NCBI GenBank assembly: GCA_025594325.1
Contig: JANHCV010000012.1
Location: 806,001 to 870,000, forward strand
Origin: Blastocladiella emersonii ATCC 22665
Taxonomy: Eukaryota > Blastocladiomycota > Blastocladiomycetes > Blastocladiales > Blastocladiaceae
DNA length: 64,000 bases
Direction of reading: 5' to 3'
Positions within the stretch are counted from its first letter, which is position 1. Each line of letters starts with the position of its first letter. Shown here one piece after another: positions 1-10,256 of this stretch. The notes under the pieces were generated by a model. It saw only the letters and a program-made list of their open reading frames with translations, did not search any database and was not told where the DNA came from. The position numbers and the translations under genes were made by a program.

Positions 1-1804
1 CGGAACAGCATCTGGTTCTCGGTGAGTGTACCGGTCTTGTCGGTGAAGAGGTACGAGACCTGGCCGAGCTCCTCGTTGAGCGAGGCGGTGCGCGCCTCGG
101 CGGGCTGGTCGGTCGGCTCGTGGTACATTTGCAGGTCGTGGTTCATGAAGGTGGCCTGGACGAGCTTGACGATCTCGAGCGTCACGTACAGCGAGATGGG
201 AATCATGGTGTTGTACAGGATCACGAACGTGAAGAAGGCCGACACGTAACCCGACGCCGTGTTCGCCGTGTTGGCCGAGGCCACGGCGGCGGCGGCCGAC
301 GGCGACAGCTTGGCGAGGGCGAACGCCGGGAACTCGAGGTACCGGCGCACCGTCTTGTCCCAGGCGGCGCCCAGGATCGTGCTGACGATCGACAGCAGCA
401 GCACGCATGCGAAGATGATCACGACGACGCGGTTGGTCTGCTTCTCGAGGTTCGGCACCTTGGTGCGCTTGTTGCGGTTCGCGTTGCGGCGGATCTTGGT
501 CTCCTCGCCCGTGAAGATGGCCATGCCGATGGCCTCGGGCGTGTTGCGCAGCGTGGTCCCGCGCAGCAGAAGGTTGCCGATCGTCAGCGGCACCTTGGTG
601 TGGTCGGGCAGCGCCACGGACCCGTCGAAGTTGTACAGGTCCTCGTTCGGGTCCTCGGCCTCGATGATGGCTACATTCGGCGAGCGAGTGTCAGTGGTGA
701 TGCTCGTGCGAGCGAAACGCGAAGAAGGGAGTAAGTACCCTTGAAGCTGGCCACGTCGTCGAGCGAGTTGAGCAGGGCCTGGATCTGCGGCACGGCCTGG
801 CGCTGCTTGAGGTTGGACTCGCCGTCGAGCTGCGACGTCTGGATGTAGCACAGCCCCTGGTCGAGCGGGGTGCGGAGGAGGACGAGGTCGGCGGGCACGG
901 CCTTGTCCTTCTTCACGCGCACGATATCGCCGACCTGGACCGTCTCCCAGGCCTTGTACTCCCAGTGCGCGGGCACGCCGTTCGGGTCGTCGGGCCCGCC
1001 GACCAGCACCTCGACGAGATCCTTGTTCTCGGCGTCGTCGCGCTTGTGGCGCAGCCAGTCGTCGTACGCCTCGCGCATCATGGCGAGCCCGACAAACAGG
1101 ACCAGCGGCAGCAGCGTCGTGTACTGGCCCGTCGGCGACCACCCGGGCACCTGCTGCAGCCCGGCAATGAACAGAAAGTACAGGTTGGCCAGCTTGCTGA
1201 ACTGCGTGAACAGCTGCTTGGGCAGGAACGTCGCCGCGTTGTACCGCGCCGTCGTGATCCGGTTGTCGACGAACCCCGCGGTCTGGAACCGCGCGCCCGA
1301 CGTGGCACCCGCACCGCGGCCGCTCCGCCGGCTCGTCCCCGTCGCGGATTTCGGAAGCGTGCTGTGCGTCGCCGACGGGTCGCTGTGGTGCGACACGGCC
1401 ACGACCGACGTCAGCGCGAGCGCTCCTGCACCCGCAGTCCCGGGAGGATCGTGCGGGATCGACTCGGCGGGCGTCTCGTGGAGCTGCGGCGCGTGGTGAT
1501 GGTGGTGCGTCGGCGGGGCGACCGATGGCGTCGAGGTAGCAGCCGCGGCAGATGCATCAGCGACGGCGGGCCCCGACGAGGTCGCGGCGACAACGGACGC
1601 GCGGCCTAAGGTGCCCGTGCACGCGGGCGCGGCAGGCGCGCTGGCGGACGGCGCCTTGTGGTGCAGCAGCACGACGCGGCCGGCGTGGTCGAATGCCGAC
1701 GACCCGTAGACGAGCGCCACGAGCGGCGCGGGAAGCCACTGCACGAGCCGCGGCGGGGGCGCGCGCCGTCGCCGCGTGCGCCGCGGGATCGTGGTGGGCG
1801 GCAT
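1..1804 (-). CDS. P4-type ATPase (phospholipid flippase), 5' part
   Basis: N-terminal part of an aminophospholipid-translocating P4-ATPase of the Drs2/Dnf type, which moves lipids to the cytosolic leaflet of Golgi, endosome or plasma membrane. Exon 1 is 1804-739 and exon 2 starts at 670; the intron 671-738 has GTACTT and TAG ends. The first ~165 residues are Ala/Pro/His-rich and probably disordered. The core then shows the P4 signatures: FTQFSKLANLYFLF in TM1, the actuator motif DGESNLK, the P4-specific PISLYVTLE in TM4, and the phosphorylation motif DKTGTLTE about 25 bases from the window edge. The nucleotide-binding domain and TM5-10 lie outside the window. The ATG at 1804 is the first in frame and precedes a basic stretch. 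The family assignment is firm; the subtype is not resolved. Confidence 0.93.
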
Positions 1805-2930
1805 GGTGGCGAGGTGCGTTTTGATGCGTTGCGATGAGTTCCGTGGTAGGAGGGCTATAGAGGGGAGAGAGAAGGGAGGGTTAGCGAGCGGTCATCGCCT
1901 CCCCCGCACCACCGCCACGCTGTGCGCCACACTCGAGCGCCGAATTTTCTGCGCGCGGGGCAACGGGCGCCAGGGAAGCCTTGATCGGCTGCCCTGATCG
2001 AGAAGAGATGGCGGTCGGCCGTACCAGAGTTTCCTCGCGGAGGGCTAGCCTCGTGCGGGCGGGTGAGCGAGATGGGCGAGGCACGCCGGGAAAAGAAACC
2101 CGCGTACCCAGGCTCAGGTGGACGACGACGACCTCCGTTTGGGCGAGTTGTCGCGCATGTGGCCGGCCAGCGGGCGCACACGCAGAGGGCCTCGACCGAC
2201 GCCAAGGACGACGAGGTGAGGAGGAGGAAGAGCCTTGGCGCGGCCCGACAAGGGGGGCGGGCGACTGACGAGGCGGGTCAAGGGTTCTCCCGTCGAGCGG
2301 GCGAGCGAGCAAACGAGGGTATCGCAGAGGGGGGTATGCGGCAGGAGAGCGAGCGAGCGGCCGGCGTAGCGAGGACCCGGCTGACGGATCGGATCCGGTG
2401 CAGCAAGTTGCGGCAGGTCGCCTGCGATCCCGGACCAGCCAGGCGATGATGGCGAAGGCCGCGATGTGTCACACCCGCGAGCGCGCGGCGGTTGTCGATG
2501 CGTGGGTGCGGATCTCCGAGCAGCAGCGGCAGCGCGGGGATCGGTAGTGCTACGGGTCGTCGATTCGGTGCAGCCAGTGGTTGGTTCGACGCGGCCGGAG
2601 CGAGTTGCAGGCGGTGCAGATGCGCATATGCTCGGGCCGGACAAGGGGACGCGCGGGATACGGGATACGATACAGCGGCGCGCGGAGGGCCCGTGTCTCC
2701 CCTCCCGCTGCGTGCATGTGTGTGTCGCCGCGCGGGCGCGAGCGGTGATGCTCCACACGCGTGCGCGCGAGCAAGCCGGGCGGGAGACGCCGCGTGAACT
2801 GAACGCGGGAGGACTACCGCGGACACGTACTGGCTCGCTATTTTCTTGACGAGTAAGCGAAGCGCTTGAATGCTCGCCGTACCGACGGCGTGGCCGAGAA
2901 ACGACGGACGAGAGACGAAACGCGTCGCGT
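1805..2930. other. Intergenic, no gene seen
   Basis: About 1.1 kb between the flippase start and the first forkhead-like promoter. All open frames here are short, arginine-rich and overlap each other on both strands, as expected of GC-rich non-coding DNA. It should hold the flippase promoter; I see no clear element. Confidence 0.6.
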
Positions 2931-2933
2931 CGC

Positions 2934-2945
2934 GATATCATGTGA
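2934..2945 (+). promoter_or_regulatory. Shared array promoter motif, gene F1
   Basis: GATATCATGTGA preceded by ACGCGTCGCGTCGCG, 114 bp before the ATG of F1. The same block (GACGCG-rich, then GATATCATGTGA) precedes every array gene. ACGCGT equals the fungal MCB cell-cycle box and CATGTG an E-box-like core; their function here is inferred. Confidence 0.7.
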
Positions 2946-3058
2946 CCCGCCGCACGTGGCTGCGGGACGCGTCCTGCGTTGCGCGCGCTCGGGTGGCCCG
3001 CACCCCGCGAAGCCGACTCGCCTTCAAGTTCTCGCCAGGGCCCATCGATGAAGCAAAC

Positions 3059-4348
3059 ATGACACGGCGGCCAACAACTTCATGCATTCCACTGCGGGAC
3101 CCGAGTTACGACACTGCGCATTGCTCGCCGCTTCTCTCGGCCTGTCTCTCGCCACCGGTCGGCATATCTGTTGGAGTCCCGTTTGATTTGCCCAATGCTG
3201 CATGTGCCTCGCGTCTCGAGCAAGACCCTTCGGTAGCCCGGCCGACGCTTCGCCCTGAACTCACGCCGCGCTCGAGCGCCGTCGTTGCTCGGGTGTCGCC
3301 ACGCTTGAGCGTCGTCGCTCGGCCATCGCCACGCTACACCGTGATCTCGAACTCGAACTCTATCTCGCATGCGCTTTTGACTAATATCAGCACCAAGCCG
3401 AACCGTTGCACTGCGCTTGAACCGCCCCTTGCCGCCCAGTCCTCAAGCTCGAACTGTCGCTCCCGCACTTCCGTGACCGCGCCCAACACGGGTGCCGATG
3501 CGGCACCGAAGCCTTGGCAGCCTTGGCACGACTCTCTCATCGACTTCCCTAGCTCAAGCTCGCACTCGAATCCGGCTTTATCTCGACCAAACGATAACCT
3601 TGCACGGGCGGAACCATCACTCACCACGCCGACCTCTCGTTCGAACGCGAACTCGCGTACTCCTTTGATTGCTCTCGTGTCCAACCTTGCCTTTGCACCC
3701 GCGGAGGCACCCGCGGAACCATCACTCGCCGCCGCTCCGACTCCACCCTCGAACACGCTTGATTTCCTGGCCGAAGTCTCCTATTTTTTGACTCAAAGCG
3801 TGCTCAGTTTACAGGCAGACGTCGTGTCCGAGGTCGATCCTCCCGTCTCGCCCTCGCCCACGCTTGCCGACGGCGAGGGGCAGGCCGACATTCCACGTCC
3901 TCTGCACACCTATTACGAGCTCGTCTCCATGGCCATTGCATCGACGCCTGACCGCATGGCGACCATCGAGCACATCTACGATTATCTCCAGACGAACTTC
4001 GCGTACTTCCGATGCGGTGACGTGCCCACAAAGCGGGTACGTTTTGTCACTTCGTTTGCTTCGTCGTGCGTGTACTAGTAGTAACCCGCCGTACCATTTC
4101 ACGTGTAGAAAGCGATCCGCAGTGCGCTCAGCCGCGGGCGCTTCACCCTCGTCCCCGCCGACGAGCGCGCTCCGTACCGCCCGCCCAGACCCAACGGCCG
4201 CCGCATCTTGTATTGGAAGTCTTGCGAGGACCATCCCGCCGAAGTTCTTGGGACCGAGGTTCGCGAACTCGGCGCTGCGACGAGCCCGATTTCCGCTGGC
4301 GCCGCGGCCCGTGAGCGCCCGTCCAAGCGGCGGCGAACCGCGCGGTAG
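3059..4348 (+). CDS. Forkhead-like protein F1, one domain
   Basis: First array member, 405 aa. Exon 1 is 3059-4036; the intron 4037-4108 has GTACGT and GTGTAG ends; exon 2 is 4109-4348. The long N-terminal region is Ser/Pro/Thr-rich and includes a weak form of the array motif (SPPVGIS near residue 30). The forkhead-like half-domain in exon 1 reads RPLHTYYELVSMAI, then TIEHIYDYL and FAYFRC, matching helix 1, helix 2 and the F/Y-P-Y-Y-R turn of forkhead. Exon 2 gives the recognition-helix part (KAIRSALSRGRF), a wing with ILYWKS in place of forkhead YWTI, and a basic tail KRRRTAR that could be a nuclear signal. The start at 3059 is chosen because F2 aligns from the same point, although an in-frame ATG exists at 2870. 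Probably a nuclear DNA-binding protein; the target is unknown. Confidence 0.75.
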
Positions 4349-4430
4349 ATGAGCTCAACCAAGTGACCGCCTCGATATACTTAGCTTGATGACTTGTGTG
4401 AGTGGAGACACGCGATGGGAGACGCGAGGC

Positions 4431-4442
4431 GATATCATGTGA
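4431..4442 (+). promoter_or_regulatory. Shared array promoter motif, gene F2
   Basis: GATATCATGTGA preceded by GAGACGCGAGGC, 130 bp before the F2 ATG. A CACGCG stretch and ACGCGTCGCGTCGCGCGCGA follow. Confidence 0.7.
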
Positions 4443-4571
4443 CGTCCGCTTGATCACGCGTAGCTGCGAGACGCGTCGCGTCGCGTCGCGCGCGACGGTC
4501 AGCACCCCGAGTATCGACCGCGAAATCCGCTCGCGATCAAGTTCCCACCCACGGCCTTGTATGAAGAAATC

Positions 4572-5639
4572 ATGGAGCATCGACCAGCAACTGCATGGAC
4601 TCCCCAGCGGGACCCGATCGACGACGCCGCACCTTGCTCGCCGGATCTCCCGGCCTATAACTCGCCACCAGTCGGTATATCGTTTGATCTGCCCACCACC
4701 ACTCATGGTTTCGGGTGCAAGCACGAGTCTCTCATTCTCCCGCGGACGGAGTTGTCCGAAATTCGCCTTGTCCTTAAACCGCCTGTACACAACTGTCCGG
4801 AATCGCCTCGCGACACTCGTACCGCGTACTCGAGCGCTAAATCGTCTGCAATCTCGGACGCAACCAATCCGGAACAGCGTCTTCTCCCCGAGCCATCACT
4901 CCCTACACCGCTCGCTCGCTCGGGCGCGAGCCTGAGTGATCCTGCGGCCATTCCCTCGCCGCAAGACCTTCCCGTCGCACCAGCCGAGCCATCTCTGCCA
5001 GCCCCGACCTCTGGCGCGACCTTGAGCTCCGTCTCGCTTACCTCTTCGGCCGACACGGCCTCTCTCTCCAAATCAAGCCAGCTTGATCCAGCGGCCGGCG
5101 ACGACGCGTCCGAGGCCACCCGTTTGGCCACGCCTCCCCCCGCGAAAGCCGAGGGACAGGCGGACCTCCCTCGTCCTCCGTACAGCAACCTCGAGCTCAT
5201 CTGTATGGCCTTGGCATCGAAAACCGACCGCATGGCGACCATCGAGCACATCTACGACTTTCTTCAATCGCGCTTCGAGTATTTTCGATGTGGCGACGTG
5301 CGCAGGAAGCGGGTACGTCTCACTCTCCCTTTCCCGAAAAACAACTGCTACGCGTGCATCCAATAACCCGACCTTTCGTTCGACGACGTCGTGTAGAAAG
5401 CAATTCGTTCCGCGCTGAACTATGTCCCCTACTTTGCCCGCGTCCCTGCAAGCGTGCGCGCGCCCTCCTACCAGCCTGGATTGAACCGCCAACCGCTCCT
5501 GTACTGGACGGTTCACGAGTCGGTGATTACGCAAGTGCTCAAGCCAAAGGCCCGCGGGGGCGGGGCGGCGGTGTGCCTGGATTCGGCGCACGACGACGCG
5601 GGCGGTGAGCCTCCGGCTAAGCGGCACCGGGCCGAGTAG
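4572..5639 (+). CDS. Forkhead-like protein F2, one domain
   Basis: 327 aa, the closest relative of F1. Exons are 4572-5312 and 5397-5639; the intron 5313-5396 starts GTACGT and ends GTGTAG at the same domain position as in F1. Exon 1 carries SPPVGISFD near the N-terminus, a low-complexity Ser/Ala/Pro linker, then RPPYSNLELICMALAS, TIEHIYDFL and FEYFRC, the best textbook-like forkhead helix 1 start (RPPYS) in the array. Exon 2 gives KAIRSALNYVPYFARV, LLYWTVHES in wing 1 and a basic end PAKRHRAE. The start at 4572 aligns with F1; an upstream in-frame ATG at 4557 is possible. The usual forkhead N-S-I-R-H-N helix is replaced by KAIRSALN, so sequence specificity is likely changed. Confidence 0.8.
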
Positions 5640-5743
5640 TCGTTGGTTTTAGGGTTACGGCTGCCTCGATATAGATATACATGGGTTTGGCGACTTGTGA
5701 GTCGGGACACGGTGGTGTGAGACACGATGTGAGACGCGAAGCG

Positions 5744-5754
5744 AAATCATGTGA
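5744..5754 (+). promoter_or_regulatory. Shared array promoter motif, gene F3
   Basis: AAATCATGTGA preceded by GTGAGACGCGAAGCG, 105 bp before the F3 ATG. It is followed by TGGCTGCGCCACAA, which is identical upstream of F4. Confidence 0.7.
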
Positions 5755-5858
5755 TGGCTGCGCCACAACCCAGCTTGTCGATCATCGCTGTGTCTCAGGG
5801 GCTTCAGGGCGCACATCACCTCACCGTGAAGCCGAAGAACCAACCAAGCTCATGAAAC

Positions 5859-7575
5859 ATGGACACGTCACTTGCAGCATTTGGATTTACACTCAACTTG
5901 ACGCTGTGCTCAGCCGGTCGCAGCGCCGAAGGAACCTCGCCGCCACGGTCGCCGTCCCCGTCCCTGTCGCTCCCGGCATGCGACTCGCCGCCCGCTGGGC
6001 TGTCAGTGACTTCCTCGCTTCCCACCGAAACCCCGATTGCATGGGCCGTTTCTGCGCTTCCATGTGGTCCCTCGCCGCCTCGCCCAGTCTGGTTCCCTGC
6101 GGACGCCGACTCAGTCTCTGCGAAAAGCTCCGTCTGGGACTATGCGCTTGATGTGAGCGCTTCGCTATCCGAAGAGGATATCTATCTACTTGCTCCGGCT
6201 ACCGACGTCTCGGTGGACCAGCGGACAACGCTTCAGTCGGCATACGATGTCACGGTTGGGGCCGAAATCGACTCGTTTCCCCCCGCCGCACGGCACGCTT
6301 GCCCCGCACGACGTCAACGGTAATTCCGATATTCCGGTCGATCGGCCAGAGCTTGTCTCATCTTCGCTTCACGTGTCACCACCTCGATGCCAGTTTGTGA
6401 CGGAGGCTTCCACAGATGATCCTTCAGCTGCTTCGTCCTGCTCCCCGCAACCGACTCGTTCTCTACCAACTGCACCGACGACCCGATTTCCGATCCCGCT
6501 CGATTTACTCCCCTCCCCAGCGCCCGAATTTTGGCACCGCGGTATGCTCGAGCTGGCGGTCGCGGACCCATCGGACGGAACCATGCACCAGCGGCCGCAG
6601 CAGTCCATTACTCAGCTCATCCTTGAAGCTCTTGCGGCGTCCTCCGACCGCGCAGCGTCGACGGCTGAACTGTACGAGTGGTTCCCTATGCATCACCCGT
6701 ATTTCCGGTTCGCCAACACCAAGCGGTGGCAGGTTCGCACGCTGATTCCGTGTCTGGTGATAAATCACGCAAACTGACGCAAGCTTCCGCGCGTAGAAGG
6801 CCGTCCGCAGCACCTTGATCAACAACCCGATCTTTGAAAGCTTTCGCACTTCACGCCCCCCTCAATGCTACAAGTGGCACGCTAATGCCGCCCATACGGC
6901 TCGGATGGATACCCACGAGAGCACGCGTGCTGGACTTTCGCCCGCTACAGTGTTAGCCGCTCCAACTTTGGTCAAACACGACTCGTCGGGAACCAATCCA
7001 GCGGCGCAAGTGCACCAGCGCACTCCGTATGATCCTGATTTTGGCACCGCGCCCGCTGCCTCACACGCCAGTTCGTCAGAGGGTGTTGGCGGTGATCCCA
7101 ATGCCAAGCTCTCGGCCACCGATCCCGCAACCGGCCAAGTTCATTGGCGCCCGCGCCTGTCGTGCGTCCAACTTGCCAGCTTGGCCTTTGCCTTTTCCGC
7201 GGCGGTTGATCGCCGGCTGACCCTGCCGCAGATCGTGGACTACATCCAGCTGCGGTTCCCCTACTTTCTGTTCAGCAGTTCCAAGAGATTGCGCGTATGT
7301 CATTGATCCCCGTTACGGCGCGGCAGCAGTAATTGACATGGTTGCACCCAGCACACTTGTAGAGCTCGCTTTCAGACGCTACGCGCGCGCATCCTGCGTT
7401 CTCATCAATCGCGGGAGCGCGGACTGGACCGAAGAAGAAGGGCACCGCGTTGCCTACCTGGACGATCTCGGAGGAAGACCTCGCGGCGTTGCTCCCTTAT
7501 GCCACTGACCTTTTCGCTTCTGCAGACTCAGGGAGCAGCGAACGCGAATTGAAGCGGCGCCGGACTGCGGCGTGA
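5859..7575 (+). pseudogene. Forkhead-like gene F3, two domains, frameshifted
   Basis: Two-domain member. The N-terminus carries the shared motif SPSPSLSLPACDSPPAGL. Exon 1 starts at 5859 and ends at 6732, but its reading frame shifts by one base between about 6270 and 6320 (a CCCCCC run at about 6280 is a likely site): the first frame stops at 6323 while the conserved part continues in the next frame (ADPSDGTMHQRP, ITQLILEALAAS, YEWFPMHHPYFRF). Exon 2 is 6797-7294 and carries the end of domain 1 (KAVRSTLINNPIFESF), a linker, and the start of domain 2 (TDPATGQVHWRP to FPYFLF). Exon 3 is 7363-7575, with TWTISEEDLAALL and KRRRTAA at the end. Donors are GTTCGC and GTATGT. Either a pseudogene, a sequencing error in the C-run, or an unseen intron; otherwise the whole length is open. 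Confidence 0.7.
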
Positions 7576-7696
7576 CGGTGCGATAGATGAGCTCAACTCT
7601 GAACATGTCCAAATATATGTTTTGCTCGCTCTGAAATGGAGCCGCGACGTACTACCTACGGCGTATGACGTGAGACACGACGTGAGACGCGAGGGG

Positions 7697-7707
7697 AAAT
7701 CATGTGA
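7697..7707 (+). promoter_or_regulatory. Shared array promoter motif, gene F4
   Basis: AAATCATGTGA preceded by GTGAGACGCGAGGGG, 96 bp before the F4 ATG and nearly identical to the F3 block. Confidence 0.7.
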
Positions 7708-7802
7708 TGGCTGCGCCACAAGCCAGCCGATCGGTCATCCGCGCATCAGGGGCACACAACTTCTCTCGCCGTGGAGGTCAAAACCAATGAAGCTGATGAA
7801 AC

Positions 7803-9054
7803 ATGGACACACCACTTGCAGCATTTGAATCTACACCCAACCCGAGGCAGTTCTCGGCCAGTCGCAGCGCCGAGCAGACCCCGCCGTCGCCGCTGCGGTC
7901 GCCGTCTCCGTCTCTGTCGCTCCCGGAGTGCGATTCCCCGCCCGTTGGCTTACCTCCAGCTTTCCTGTTTCCGACAGAGCACTCAGCTGCTTGGAGCCCT
8001 CCTCCCGTGCCTCAGTTTGGTACCTCGTCGCCTCCTCCGAGTCATTTCGCTGCAAGTATCGAGGTTGCGACCTCGCTGACTTGTCCCCGAGCCGATGAAG
8101 GGCCGTGTGTGAACGAATCTTCGACCGAATCTGAGTCTGCCTCGCTCGCGCTAGCCGCAAGTCCTCCTTGTTTCACTTCCCCGTCTTGTTCCACACAGCC
8201 AGCGCTCTCTACCTCGCCAACTCGTTCTCCTATCCCGCTTGCGTCACAGGGCGCCCGGGCGCCGAATATTTGGCATCGTGGCATGCTTGAGCTGGCCGTC
8301 GCGGACCCATCGGACGGAACCGTGCACCCGCGGCCGCAGGAGTCCATTACTCAGCTCATCCTTGAAGCTCTTGCGGCGTCTCCCAACAACTTTGCGACAA
8401 CGGCCGAAATCTGTACCTGGTTCACCGCGCACCACTCTTATTTCCGTTTCGCCAATGCCAAGCGGTGGCAGGAACGTGCTCTCTTGTTGCGTTGCAGCAG
8501 ACGCGTAGACTGACGTTCTCGCTAAACTGTAGAATGCCGTTCGCACCACCTTGACCAGCAACCCGGCCTTTGAAAGCTTCTACACTTCGCGTAATAAGTC
8601 GCTCAAGTGGCGAACTTCTGCCGGCCGACCAGCTCGGGCGGATAACAGCAGTGGCGAACCCGCTGGACTTTCCGCGGCTCCAGTGGCAACCGCTCCGCCT
8701 TTGGTCAACCACGACTCGTCAGGGAGTGATGGATCGGATCAAATGCATCAGCACGCTACGCTTGGCCGTGATTCCGACACCACATCGGCTGCATCGCATG
8801 CCTTTCCGCCGCAGAAACTGCGTGGCGTTCCCAGTGCCAAACTCTCGGTCACGGATCCTGTCACCGGCGAAGTTCATTGGCGCCCGCCCCTGACGTGGGC
8901 GCAGCTCGCCGGCTTAGCTATTACTGCGTCAGTCGACCGCCGGCAGACTCTGCGTCAAATATTCGACTACGTCCAGATGCGGTTCCCCTACTTCCGTTTT
9001 GGCAACGCCACTACAATGCACGTAAGTTGGCCCCACGGTGCGGTGCAGCAGCAG
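7803..9054 (+). pseudogene. Forkhead-like gene F4, two domains, 3' end lost
   Basis: Sister of F3 (shared MDT-LAAF start and SPSPSLSLPECDSPPVGL motif). Exon 1 is 7803-8471 and holds ADPSDGTVHPRP, ITQLILEALAAS and HSYFRF. At the place where siblings have a GT donor after RWQ, the sequence reads GAACGT, so the intron 8472-8532 would have GA-AG ends. Exon 2, 8533-9021, reads NAVRTTLTSNPAF, a linker and domain 2 up to RFPYFRF. A good donor (GTAAGT, 9022) starts the next intron, which resembles the F3 intron up to about 9054 and then breaks into unrelated DNA belonging to a subtilase fragment on the other strand. The last exon (recognition helix and wing of domain 2) is missing. Almost certainly non-functional or truncated. 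Confidence 0.7.
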
Positions 9055-9266
9055 CGGTTGCTCGTCGCCTCGCGTGCGTTCTCGGCGTCAATCTCGGCCT
9101 AGAGGGCGCGCGAGAAGGTCTTGAAGTCGGCGTCGCGCTTGAGCGTCACAATGTAGCGGTCCTTGAGCGACACGGGCGCGCGCACGCCGTTGTTGGGAGC
9201 CGCGTTGGTCAAGGAAGCCGTCGCGAGCACGAACGCGAGAGCGGTGATGAGGGCCTTGATCTGCAT
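9055..9266 (-). pseudogene. Subtilase (S8) propeptide / I9 inhibitor fragment
   Basis: An ATG at 9266 opens a signal peptide (MQIKALITALAFVLATASLTN, about 19-20 residues, hydrophobic core then Ala-Ala) followed by SLKDRYIVTLKRDADFKTF, the first half of a proteinase inhibitor I9 / S8 propeptide domain. A TAG at 9101-9099 stops it after SRAL, yet the same frame continues beyond with AEIDAENAREA, as a propeptide would, so the TAG looks like a nonsense mutation. Continuation ends where F4 intron sequence begins (about 9055). No catalytic domain follows. An AT-rich TATA-like stretch lies near 9370-9380 on the minus strand. Read as a decayed, truncated secreted protease gene fused tail-to-tail with truncated F4. 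Confidence 0.6.
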
Positions 9267-10140
9267 GGTGGTGGTGTCGGTTGCCGTCGGTGCGTATAGT
9301 GTTCCAACTTCGATGATTGATCTACTGCTTGTCTGTCGGGTCCACGCTGGGAGAGAGGGGGAGCGGCTGGTATTTATTGGTTCCGCACTGCAGCCGTGCG
9401 CAGCGGAGCGATGCGCTGGCCACCGCTCACCCGAGCCCTCGCATTCGCTGCTGCGCCTCACGGGCCATCATGGGGCCGGGTCGCTGAGCGTGCGCATGCG
9501 CGCGAGCTCGACTCGTCGGCCATGTGGGCCACAAACTTGCGAGCTCGTGCACGCTCAACGCCACATCTTCCTCACGCGCACACTGCCTCGCCGTGATCTG
9601 TCCCCATAACCCGCGGACGGAGCCAGCTCGCGCGGATGAGTGTTCACGGGGCCGGTCACGGGAAAAAGGCTCCCCGTAGAGGACGTGCGCACGCGCGCGG
9701 AAACGAAACCGCTTGGCCCACGGACGCACGCGCGCGAGTTGCTCGAGATGTCTCGCGTGATCGAGACACTGTTCTAGAAATGTGTGACATCGACGCGTCT
9801 GGTGCCCGAGGTATCGCATCGTGACAAAACCCGGCATTGGCAAGGGCCTCATAAACAGTGCTCGTCGAAACGCCCTCTTGCTGTCAAGTTGAACATGAAC
9901 AAATTCTACGCGTCGCGTTTCATTCCAGGCAGCGATGAAGCGACAGCCACCGACTACGTGGAGCTGCACGCGTGAGGAAGCATGATCGGCGCGTGGACTC
10001 TGCTTGAAAACATTTGTCCAAAGTGCTGATGAAAAATCGTGTCAAGTATCGTGCGTGTGAATTGTGATGTGCATGAAGCCACTGAACTTGCACGGAAATT
10101 TATGGCGAGCGCCGCCAACGGGAAGTAGCGCGCCCAGCGA
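9267..10140. other. Intergenic, no gene seen
   Basis: About 870 bases between the subtilase fragment and the F5 promoter. Its first part is the presumed promoter of that fragment. The rest has only short, overlapping open frames on both strands and no match to the array repeats. Confidence 0.5.
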
Positions 10141-10148
10141 CGCGACGG

Positions 10149-10160
10149 GATATCATGTGA
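10149..10160 (+). promoter_or_regulatory. Shared array promoter motif, gene F5
   Basis: GATATCATGTGA preceded by GCGACGCGACGG, 97 bp before the F5 ATG. Confidence 0.65.
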
Positions 10161-10256
10161 TGGGCGGCGCCACACTCGGAGACAGGTTCTCCAGCCTTCG
10201 CGCGAGCCGGCTTGCCGTCGATAAGCGTCACTCCACTTAATAAAGCGAATGGAATT

